Assembly: GCA_031277035.1 (NCBI GenBank) | Contig: JAISLY010000060.1 | Span: forward strand, 22,446 to 86,445 | Length of the DNA: 64,000 nucleotides | From: Coriobacteriales bacterium | GTDB taxonomy: Bacteria > Actinomycetota > Coriobacteriia > Coriobacteriales > UBA8131 | Direction of reading: 5' to 3' | Shown here: positions 44,636-53,060 of the stretch, piece after piece | How the letters are laid out: each line of letters starts with the position of its first letter | Numbering within the stretch: position 1 is the stretch's first letter | The notes under the pieces: generated by a model | What the model saw: the letters and a program-made list of their open reading frames with translations, nothing else | Databases searched by the model: none | Told to the model about the DNA's origin: nothing | Translations under genes and position numbers: made by a program

Positions 44636-47217
44636 GCCCTCGGCGGGGCGCAGAGCCTCCTGCAGCCGCGCCGCAGGAGGATGCCGCGCCGCGAACCACA
44701 CCGCAGGAGGAGGCCGCGCCGCAGGAGGCCGCGCCGCAAACCGCACAACAAGCCGCGCCGCAGGAGGCCGCGCCGCAGGAGGCCGCGCCGCAAACCGCTC
44801 GTGACCTGCATATTGTGGGCATCGTGCAGGGAGTGGGTTTTCGCCCCTTTGTCTATCGACTGGCACACGAGCAAAATCTGCGTGGATGGGTGCAAAACAC
44901 CGGCGACGGCGTACGTGCGCACGTGGAAGGGGCTCCCGATAATCTGGCTGCCTTTATCTCGGCGCTCAAACGCGAGGCTCCGCCTGCTGCGCGAATCGGT
45001 CGCATCGACACGGCGCCGGCTGCAATCGAGGGGGCCTCGAGCTTCTCCATCCTTCCCTCACGTGAGCGAAGGGGGGCCGAAGCGCACGCCACCGCCACCC
45101 CCGACGGTGCCGAGACGAGCGACATGCTTGCGGGGCACCTTGGGGCGCACAGTACCGCTGTCTCGCCCGACATCGCCACCTGCCCGAAATGCCGCGCAGA
45201 GCTCTTCGACCCCGATAACCGCCGCTTTCATTACCCGTTTATCAACTGCACCGACTGCGGGCCGCGTTTCACCATCATACGTGCGCTGCCCTATGACCGC
45301 CCAAACACTTCAATGGCCGACTTTGAGATGTGCGCACAGTGTGCTGCCGAGTACGCCAACCCGCTCGATCGCCGTTTTCACGCGCAGCCAGACGCCTGCT
45401 TTGCCTGCGGCCCCCATCTGAGTCTGTGGCAGCGCGGCTCCGTTATCCAGGCCCACAGCCGCGAGGGAAGCGATGCCGTGATAGAAACGGTCGCCGCCAT
45501 GCTGAAGGCCGGCGACATCGTCGCCATCAAGGGGCTTGGCGGCTATCATCTGGCCTGCGACGCGACCAATGAGTCGGCGGTCGCACACCTGCGCTCCCGT
45601 AAGCGCCGCACGGACAAGCCGTTCGCGGTCATGGTGCATGACGTACGCGAAGCACGCGCACTCTGCGAGGTCAGTGAGGACGAGGAGGCCGTACTCTGTG
45701 GCACCGTGCGGCCCATCGTATTGCTCAGACGCAGACGCATTGGGCAGGATGGAGAGAGCGCTTCGATTGCCCTGGCTCCCTCGGTTGCAGGCGAGCTGCA
45801 CGAACTGGGCCTGATGCTTGCCTGCACACCCCTGCACCACCTCCTGATGGCTCAGGTTGACGTTCCCCTGGTTATGACTTCGGGCAATCTCAGCGAAGAG
45901 CCGATTATCGCAGACGAAGAGGAGGCCCACGAGGCGCTGGGCGCCTGTGCCGATGCCTTTCTGGACAACAACCGCCCCATCGTATCGCGCTACGACGACA
46001 GTGTCGTGCGGATGGTCGACAGACAGCTTTACCTGGTACGCCGCGCCCGGGGCTATGCTCCCGCGCCCGTGCCCTTTCCTCCATATCTGGAACGCGGAGA
46101 CACCGTTTTGGCAGTCGGGCCCGAACAGAAAAGCACGCTCGCCCTCGTGCGGGAAAGCCAGGCTTTTGTCTCGCAGCACCTTGGAGACCTCGAAAGCGTC
46201 TCGTCGCTGAACGCCTGGCGACAGGCCCTGACACACTACCAGAGCCTCTTTGACCTGCATCCAAACCTTATCGCCTGCGACCAGCACCCCGAGTATCTCT
46301 CGACAAAATGGGCCCGCTCCCAGGATGAGCCGCGCATTGAGGCACAGCATCATCACGCGCACATCGCCAGCGTTCTTGCGGAAAACGGGCTAGAGCAGGC
46401 CATCGGTATCGCTTTTGATGGGACGGGCTTTGGAGATGACGGCACGATCTGGGGCGGCGAGGTGCTGCTTGCGACCTGCGTTGACTATGAGCGTATCGCC
46501 TACCTGCGACCCGTACCGCTGCCAGGGGCAGCGGCGGCCATCGAGCATCCTGAACGCATGGCCTGGTCCTATCTGTTCAGCCTCGGCCTGAGCGAACATG
46601 AAGGAGCGGCGGCGCTTGGCAGGCGCATTGGCCCTGATCGTCAGGCTTTGCTGGAAGGCATTATCGCTGGTAAGCTGAACAGCCCGCTCACGTCCTCGAT
46701 GGGGCGTCTGTTTGACGCAGTGAGCGCCCTGCTGAACATCTGCACCAGGCCAAGCTATGAAGGGCAGCCCGCCGTCGAGTTGGAAGCGGCGCTGTATGGA
46801 GCCTGTGAAGAGACGGACGAGACGAGTGAGAACGCGGCGGATCGCTACCGCTTCACGCTCGATATGCCACATATCGACCCCACCTCGCTTCTGTGCGCCA
46901 TCCTTGAGGATTTGGCGGCGGGCGAGCAGGTCGCTGCCATCTCCCTGCGCTTTCATCAGGCTCTTGTGCGGATGATTGTCGAGGTCTGTACGGCGGCGCG
47001 CCAGGCGAGTGGCATTGCGGCCGTTGCGCTCTCAGGGGGGGTCTTCATGAACCGCTATCTGCTTACCCATACCGTGCCCGCCCTGCGCGCCGCCGGCTTC
47101 TCTCCCGCCCTGAATCGCGATCTGCCTGCCAATGACGGCTGTATCGCCTACGGTCAGGCAGTGATTGCCGCCGCACAACTGGCGCAACTGCGCACAGAAG
47201 GCATAGAGTTGCTCTGA
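44632..47217 (+). CDS. hypF: Carbamoyltransferase HypF
   Basis: Acylphosphatase domain GIVQGVGFRPFVYRLA, zinc fingers CPKCRAELFDPDNRRFHYPFINCTDCGPRFTI, HHHAHIASVLAENGL; GTG overlaps nikR TGA. Confidence 0.96.
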   Translation: MSPRRGAEPPAAAPQEDAAPRTTPQEEAAPQEAAPQTAQQAAPQEAAPQEAAPQTARDLHIVGIVQGVGFRPFVYRLAHEQNLRGWVQNTGDGVRAHVEGAPDNLAAFISALKREAPPAARIGRIDTAPAAIEGASSFSILPSRERRGAEAHATATPDGAETSDMLAGHLGAHSTAVSPDIATCPKCRAELFDPDNRRFHYPFINCTDCGPRFTIIRALPYDRPNTSMADFEMCAQCAAEYANPLDRRFHAQPDACFACGPHLSLWQRGSVIQAHSREGSDAVIETVAAMLKAGDIVAIKGLGGYHLACDATNESAVAHLRSRKRRTDKPFAVMVHDVREARALCEVSEDEEAVLCGTVRPIVLLRRRRIGQDGESASIALAPSVAGELHELGLMLACTPLHHLLMAQVDVPLVMTSGNLSEEPIIADEEEAHEALGACADAFLDNNRPIVSRYDDSVVRMVDRQLYLVRRARGYAPAPVPFPPYLERGDTVLAVGPEQKSTLALVRESQAFVSQHLGDLESVSSLNAWRQALTHYQSLFDLHPNLIACDQHPEYLSTKWARSQDEPRIEAQHHHAHIASVLAENGLEQAIGIAFDGTGFGDDGTIWGGEVLLATCVDYERIAYLRPVPLPGAAAAIEHPERMAWSYLFSLGLSEHEGAAALGRRIGPDRQALLEGIIAGKLNSPLTSSMGRLFDAVSALLNICTRPSYEGQPAVELEAALYGACEETDETSENAADRYRFTLDMPHIDPTSLLCAILEDLAAGEQVAAISLRFHQALVRMIVEVCTAARQASGIAAVALSGGVFMNRYLLTHTVPALRAAGFSPALNRDLPANDGCIAYGQAVIAAAQLAQLRTEGIELL

Positions 47218-47315
47218 GACGGATAGACTGCGTACAGAAAACCGAGAGTGACTCTGGGGCGTGGCGCAGACGGAGTGCTCCGGGGCTCTGAGATTGATTG
47301 TGAGGAGGACGGCAT

Positions 47316-47549
47316 ATGTGTTTGGCGATACCAGCCCGCATAGAAAGCATCGGCGATAACCGGCTCGCGGTAACCGACGTGCTCGGCGTCAAGCGCCAGG
47401 TTGCCCTGGACCTCGTGCCACAGGCAAAGGTAGGCGACTTTTTACTGGTTCACGCGGGCTATGGCATCGAAGTCATAAGCGAGCAGCTCGCGCAGGAGAC
47501 CCTGGATCTCATTCGCGAAATTCCCGAGTTGGTGGGAACCGAAGCATGA
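47316..47549 (+). CDS. hypC: HypC/HybG/HupF family hydrogenase chaperone
   Basis: MCLAIPARIESI...GDFLLVHAGYGIEVI. Confidence 0.96.
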   Translation: MCLAIPARIESIGDNRLAVTDVLGVKRQVALDLVPQAKVGDFLLVHAGYGIEVISEQLAQETLDLIREIPELVGTEA

Positions 47550-48667
47550 CGATGCCTGATATGGCTCTGCTCGACTCCTTTCGCGATCCTCTGCTTGCCC
47601 GCAGACTGCTTGCGGCCATACAAAACAGAGCGGCACATCTTGCCGAACACACGAAGCGGCCCGTGCATCTCATGGAGGTCTGCGGCACGCACACCGTCGC
47701 CATCGCCCGATCGGGATTCTGCTCGGTACTGCCCGAGAGCGTCCGGCTCATCAGCGGGCCGGGTTGCCCCGTCTGCGTAACCTCGAACAGCGACATCGAC
47801 CGCATCATCGCGCTGACCCGCATACCCGGTGTGACCCTGGCAAGCTTTGGTGATATGATACGAGTACCCGGATCGAGCAGCTCCCTGCAGACGCGCAAGG
47901 CCGAGGGGGCCGACATAGAGGTGCTGTACTCGCCCCTTGACGCACTGCGACTTGCCCAGGAGCGTCCTGAGCGGCAGATTGTCTTCGTCGGTGTCGGTTT
48001 TGAGACAACCGCGCCGCTGATAGCCGCGACTGTCGAGCGAGCGGTCGCGCAGGGTGTGGAGAACTTCAGCGTCCTTGTGGCGCACAAGCGGGTGCCGCCT
48101 GCCCTGGCGGCCCTCGTCAACGATACCGAAGTCGCCCTCGACGCACTCATCCTGCCCGGGCATGTCAGCACCGTGATTGGCAGTGAGCCCTATCGCTTCC
48201 TGGCCCGCGACCACAACATCCCCGGGGTCATCACCGGCTTTGAGCCCCTCGACGTGCTCCAGGGTATCGCGCAGCTGCTGGAACTGCTCGCGGCGGGGCG
48301 GGCGGACATCGAGATAGCCTACCGACGCGCCGTCCATGTTGAGGGAAACCCGACCGCGCTGGCTGCCCTGGAACGGGTCTTTGAGCCATCGGATGCCACC
48401 TGGCGCGGACTTGGTCGGATTGCGCAGAGTGGCTATGTGCTGCGCGAAGAGTTTGCCGCCTTTGACGCATTGCGCCGCTTCTCACCAGAAGTCGAGCCGA
48501 CCGTCGAGCCCCAGGGTTGTCGATGTGGAGAGGTGCTGCGCGGTGTCATGGCGCCGGGCGACTGCCCTCTGTTCGCGCGCGTGTGCACACCCGCACACCC
48601 CGTTGGCCCCTGCATGGTCTCCTCGGAGGGCAGCTGCGCGGCGCATTATCGCTATCGGAGGGGATGA
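47546..48667 (+). CDS. hypD: Hydrogenase formation protein HypD
   Basis: LMEVCGTHTVAIARSGFCSVLPESVRLISGPGCPVCVT; GVGFETTAP. Confidence 0.97.
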   Translation: MTMPDMALLDSFRDPLLARRLLAAIQNRAAHLAEHTKRPVHLMEVCGTHTVAIARSGFCSVLPESVRLISGPGCPVCVTSNSDIDRIIALTRIPGVTLASFGDMIRVPGSSSSLQTRKAEGADIEVLYSPLDALRLAQERPERQIVFVGVGFETTAPLIAATVERAVAQGVENFSVLVAHKRVPPALAALVNDTEVALDALILPGHVSTVIGSEPYRFLARDHNIPGVITGFEPLDVLQGIAQLLELLAAGRADIEIAYRRAVHVEGNPTALAALERVFEPSDATWRGLGRIAQSGYVLREEFAAFDALRRFSPEVEPTVEPQGCRCGEVLRGVMAPGDCPLFARVCTPAHPVGPCMVSSEGSCAAHYRYRRG

Positions 48668-48761
48668 GCATGGGCGATACCGTCCTTTTGCCTCCGCACT
48701 TGATGTTAAGTAATGATTCAGCACATCGGAGGGGATGAGCATGGGCGATACCGTCCTTTTG
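48654..48761. repeat. 37-bp direct duplication of hypD/hypE junction (48654-48690 and 48725-48761)
   Basis: ATCGGAGGGGATGAGCATGGGCGATACCGTCCTTTTG present twice, 71 bp apart. Confidence 0.97.
48664..48738 (+). CDS. Candidate 24-aa coupled mini-ORF created by the duplication (MSMGDTVLLPPHLMLSNDSAHRRG)
   Basis: Starts in ATGA overlap with hypD stop and ends in ATGA overlap with hypE start. Confidence 0.4.
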   Translation: MSMGDTVLLPPHLMLSNDSAHRRG

Positions 48762-49964
48762 GCGCATGGTTCTGGCGGCTCGATGATGCGAGAGCTCATC
48801 GAGGGCCTGTTCTTTGATGCCTATGGCTCCGCAGAACTATTGCGCGGCGACGACGCGGCGATTCTTGAAACGCTGGCGGCAGGTGGTGCAGATGCCGGAC
48901 GACTGGCGCTTTCTACCGATACCTTTGTGGTCAGTCCGTATTTCTTCCCCGGAGGAGACATCGGCCGCCTCGCTGTCTGCGGCACGGTCAACGACGTGGC
49001 GACCTCCGGAGCCGTCCCCCTGTGGCTTTCGGTCGGCTTCATCCTGGAGGAAGGCCTGCCGCTGGCTGACCTCAGAGGTATCTGTGCCTCGATGGCCGCT
49101 GCCGCGCGCGAGGCCGGCGTGCGAATTGTCACCGGCGATACGAAGGTGGTCGAGCGGGGGCATGGCGATGGCATCTACATCAACACGACGGGCGTTGGCC
49201 TGTTTGCGCCGGCCCTCGGGTACGCGGACAGCGGCCATCGAGGCACACGGCGGGCCCTCTCGGGGGCAGACTGTCAGCCCGGCGACCGCGTCCTGCTCTC
49301 GGGGACACTCGGCGACCACGGCATCGCCATCGTCTCGGCCCGTGAGAATCTGGGATTTACTTCGACGATTGAAAGCGATGTCGCACCCCTGAACCATCTG
49401 GTCGCCGACGTGCTTGACCTTGCCCCCCATACGCGATGCTTTCGCGATCCAACCCGCGGCGGCCTGGCCTCGACGCTCAATGAGCTGGCGATGCAAAGTC
49501 AGGTCGCGATTATTGTTGAGGAGGAGGCCGTACCCGTACACGACGCCGTGCGAGGCGCCTGCGAGATGCTTGGCTATGACATCTTCCAGGTGGCCAACGA
49601 GGGCAAGATGGTGGCCGTCGTGCCTGCGCAGGAAGCCGAGGCGGCGCTTTGTGCGATGCGGGCGAGCCGTTATGGCAAAGACGCCGCGCTCATCGGCGAG
49701 GTCGCTGCGATTGAGGGCGGCGCTGTGGACGGTGTGAGCGCTGCGAGCGCTGTGGGCAGTGTGGGCGCGGCGGGTGCGGCGGGCGGAGACGGCGGGGGCG
49801 CTGTGGGCGCTGTGGGCGCGACGGGCGGAGACGGCGGGGGTGGTGGCAGGCGAACAGACAGAGCATATGCGGGAGCCGAGCCACTTGTCACCGTCCGCAC
49901 CGCCTTCGGCTCACAGCGCGTTCTCGACATGCTGGTCGGAGAGCAACTTCCCCGCATCTGCTGA
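48735..49964 (+). CDS. hypE: Hydrogenase expression/formation protein HypE
   Basis: LLAHGSGGSMMRELIEGLF; FRDPTRGGLASTLNELA; C-terminus ends LPRIC as expected for HypE. Confidence 0.96.
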   Translation: MSMGDTVLLAHGSGGSMMRELIEGLFFDAYGSAELLRGDDAAILETLAAGGADAGRLALSTDTFVVSPYFFPGGDIGRLAVCGTVNDVATSGAVPLWLSVGFILEEGLPLADLRGICASMAAAAREAGVRIVTGDTKVVERGHGDGIYINTTGVGLFAPALGYADSGHRGTRRALSGADCQPGDRVLLSGTLGDHGIAIVSARENLGFTSTIESDVAPLNHLVADVLDLAPHTRCFRDPTRGGLASTLNELAMQSQVAIIVEEEAVPVHDAVRGACEMLGYDIFQVANEGKMVAVVPAQEAEAALCAMRASRYGKDAALIGEVAAIEGGAVDGVSAASAVGSVGAAGAAGGDGGGAVGAVGATGGDGGGGGRRTDRAYAGAEPLVTVRTAFGSQRVLDMLVGEQLPRIC

Positions 49965-50051
49965 AGCGTGCGCACGGTTGCCCCTGCCCCTGCCCCGCTT
50001 CTGCTCCTGCTCCGCCCCTGCTCCTGCCCCCGCTGGCACTCACCAAAGCGC

Positions 50052-52181
50052 CTATAACAGCTCGCATATCTCCTGAGCATAGGCTATCGGATCGTCAAGC
50101 GGTAAGCCCTCGATGAGCAGGGCCTGGCCGTAGAGCACCTTGGTGTAGCGGGCAAGCTCCTCGCTGCGCTCCTCCGCAAATGCTGCCTTGAGCTTGGCAA
50201 ACACCGGATGGGCGGCATTGATCTCAAGGACGCGTTCGGCCTTTGGCTTCTCCTCGCCGCCTGGCATTCTTGCAAAGGTCTTCTCCATCTCAAGCGAAAT
50301 CGGTCCTGACGAGCTTATGCAGACAGGAGCATCGGCAAGGCGTGTGGAGACAATCACCTTCCCAACGGCACCGTCCAGGGCCCTGGCCATCGCCTCGAAC
50401 AAAGGCTCGTTGTCCTTTTCCACCTGCTCGGCGGCGGCCTTCTCCTCTTCAGTGCCCAGATCCAACCCCTCGCTCATGATATTTTTCAGGGTATAGCTCC
50501 TGGGGACGCTCGTGTCGTTCCTCCCGACATCCGAGGCGCTGTCGCTTCCCTCCGCAGCCGCGTCCGCAGCAGAGCCGGACGCATCCGCATCAGCTGCACG
50601 GCTGTACTCACCGAGCATCATGAGGGCAAACTCATCGACCTCCGCATCGCCCAGTAACACGTCATAGCCCCTGGCAAGTGCGCTGGTCACCACCGGCAAC
50701 TTCTTCAGGCGCTCCAGCGAATCGCCCACGGCATACAGGATGTGTTCCTGGTCCTCGCGGACATCCGTCAGGTACTCGTCCAGGGTCACCATCCGCTCCT
50801 GCTTTGCGGAGTAGTACAGCAGCAGGTCGGCCAATACCTCGCGGTTCTGCCCATAGCTGCTGTAGATGCCAAATTTCAGCGACTGGCCAAAATCGTGGAA
50901 GAAGGCCTCGTACGAATCGCGGTCATTGGCGCAAAAGTCGAGCAGCTCCTGCTTAATCCTCTTGGCTACCCGCTTTGAAATCGCACGCAGCTGATGGTTG
51001 TGCTGCAGGGTCTCACGGCTGATATTGAGCGTGAGGTCAGGCGAATCCACCACGCCTCGGACAAAGCCAAAGTAGTCGGGCAGCAGCTCCTCACAGCGCT
51101 CCATAATCAGGACGTTGTTGGTATAAAGGGCCAGGCCGCCCCGGTAATCCCTGCTGTAGAAATCATAGGGTGCATGGGCGGGCACAAACAGCAGGGCATC
51201 GTAGGTAAGCGCACCTTCCACATGCAGTGAGACGCGGCGCGCCGGCGCGTTGTAGTCGTGAAACTCCGCCCTGTAAAACTCCTCGTACTCCTCGTCGCTG
51301 ACCTCGCCTTTGCCCCGTTTCCAGATTGGCGTCATCGAATTGAGGGTCTCAAGCTCCAGCACATCCTCATACTCGATCTGGTAGTCATCTGGCGCGTCGT
51401 CAGGCTTGGGCTTGGCACGGTGACGCTCAAGCTCCATCTGGATGGGGTAGCGCACATAATTGCTATATTTTTTAACAAGTTCTTGGATTGTGTAGGGTTC
51501 GAGAAAAGCGCTGTAATTCTCCTCTGCCCCGTCTTCCTTGAGGGTAAGAATCACATCGGTACCCGCCTGCGCTCGCTGCGCCTTGCGCACGCTATAGCCT
51601 TCCCTGCCATCGCTTTCCCAGGCAAATGCCTCATCGCAGCCCTGGGCGCGTGAGACCACCCGTACCGCGCTGGCCACCATGAAAGCAGAATAAAAGCCCA
51701 CACCAAACTGACCGATGATGCTGATGTCCGAGCGTGCCGCGCCTTTTGGCGAACTGCCTGCTCCCCCACTCGCCGCATCCGTCGCGTCTGCCGCATCCGT
51801 CGCCGCGCCGTTTGTCGCATTCGTCGTCGCGTCTGCCGCGTCCGTCGCCGCGCCGTTCGCGTCGATTGCGTTTTGCTCCAGGAAGTCCAGGCTGCCGGAA
51901 TGGGCAATGGTGCCGAGGTTCTTCTCCAGATCCTCGCGCGTCATGCCGATACCGTTGTCGGAGATGGTGATGGTGCGCGTGGCCTTATCCGGCGTGATGC
52001 GGATAGCCAGAGAATCCCGGTTCAGCGAGATGCTGGTGTCGGTGAGGCTTCGAAAGGAGAGCTTGTCGATGGCGTCCGAGGCGTTGGAAATCAACTCACG
52101 CAGGAATATCTCCCTGTTGGTGTAGATTGAGTTGATCACCAGATCCAGCAGGCGCTGGCTTTCCGTTTTGAACTTCTTCAT
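50052..52181 (-). CDS. htpG: Molecular chaperone HtpG (Hsp90)
   Basis: ESQRLLDLVINSIYTNREIFLRELISNASDAIDKLSF; QFGVGFYSAFMVA. Confidence 0.97.
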   Translation of the reverse strand: MKKFKTESQRLLDLVINSIYTNREIFLRELISNASDAIDKLSFRSLTDTSISLNRDSLAIRITPDKATRTITISDNGIGMTREDLEKNLGTIAHSGSLDFLEQNAIDANGAATDAADATTNATNGAATDAADATDAASGGAGSSPKGAARSDISIIGQFGVGFYSAFMVASAVRVVSRAQGCDEAFAWESDGREGYSVRKAQRAQAGTDVILTLKEDGAEENYSAFLEPYTIQELVKKYSNYVRYPIQMELERHRAKPKPDDAPDDYQIEYEDVLELETLNSMTPIWKRGKGEVSDEEYEEFYRAEFHDYNAPARRVSLHVEGALTYDALLFVPAHAPYDFYSRDYRGGLALYTNNVLIMERCEELLPDYFGFVRGVVDSPDLTLNISRETLQHNHQLRAISKRVAKRIKQELLDFCANDRDSYEAFFHDFGQSLKFGIYSSYGQNREVLADLLLYYSAKQERMVTLDEYLTDVREDQEHILYAVGDSLERLKKLPVVTSALARGYDVLLGDAEVDEFALMMLGEYSRAADADASGSAADAAAEGSDSASDVGRNDTSVPRSYTLKNIMSEGLDLGTEEEKAAAEQVEKDNEPLFEAMARALDGAVGKVIVSTRLADAPVCISSSGPISLEMEKTFARMPGGEEKPKAERVLEINAAHPVFAKLKAAFAEERSEELARYTKVLYGQALLIEGLPLDDPIAYAQEICELL

Positions 52182-52816
52182 GCGGCGATAAGCTCGGCAG
52201 CCTTCGCAGCAGCAGAACCTGCGTCGGGCGTGTAGCCATCGGCTCCGATCTGATCTGCGAGTTCCTGCGTAACCGGCGCGCCGCCAACCATGATTTTCAC
52301 CCGGTCGCGCAGGCCGGCCTCGTCAAACGCCTTGACCGTGGACTCAAGGGCGGGCAGGGTCGTGGTCAACAGTGCGGAGAGCGCTACGAGGTTTACGTCC
52401 TTGTGAGTCTGCACATACTCGACAAAGGTCTCCGGCGCAACGTCCACACCGAGATCCTCAATCTCGATACCCTTGCCTTCGATCATCATCTTCACGAGGT
52501 TCTTGCCAATGTCATGCATATCGCCCTGAACCGTGCCGATAACCGCCCTGCCGAGCGGCTCGTTGCCCTCGCCGGCAAGCAGCGGTTTGAGCAGAGCGGT
52601 GCCGGCGTTCATCGCACGGGCAGCCACAAGAACCTCGGGCACGAAAATCTCATTGTTCTTGAATTTGGGGCCGATGATGTCCATCGCGGCCAGCAGAGCG
52701 CCGTTCAGTATCTCGTGAGCCGAGATGCCTTCGTCAATCGCCTGCTGCACAAGCGCCTCGACGTCCCTTCTTTTGCCAGCCTGCACCGCTGCGGAAATAT
52801 CGTCAAGAATTGCCAT
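52178..52816 (-). CDS. Corrinoid (B12-binding) methyltransferase protein
   Basis: Cap domain plus B12 motif TVQGDMHDIGKNLVKMMIEGKGIEIEDLGVDV; GGAPVTQELADQIGADGYTPDA. Confidence 0.93.
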   Translation of the reverse strand: MAILDDISAAVQAGKRRDVEALVQQAIDEGISAHEILNGALLAAMDIIGPKFKNNEIFVPEVLVAARAMNAGTALLKPLLAGEGNEPLGRAVIGTVQGDMHDIGKNLVKMMIEGKGIEIEDLGVDVAPETFVEYVQTHKDVNLVALSALLTTTLPALESTVKAFDEAGLRDRVKIMVGGAPVTQELADQIGADGYTPDAGSAAAKAAELIAA

Positions 52817-53060
52817 AGTTTTCTCCCCTTTCTGGGAAAGTCGTCTTCACGGCGGCTCTCTTTGACAGACCGCCTGAAGCGTACTGTTCCATGGTAGACC
52901 TCGCGGCCTTCTCGCGCAGCGCAAGTGCCATACAATGTGCCGACTGCACACAAAGTCTCCCATAGACTGGACACCCCTGCCTTCAACCGTTTGCGCCTTC
53001 CCACCGGGTGTGAAGAGAGGGTATGATGTGCCGACCGACCGATTGCAGAAATGGAGCAGA

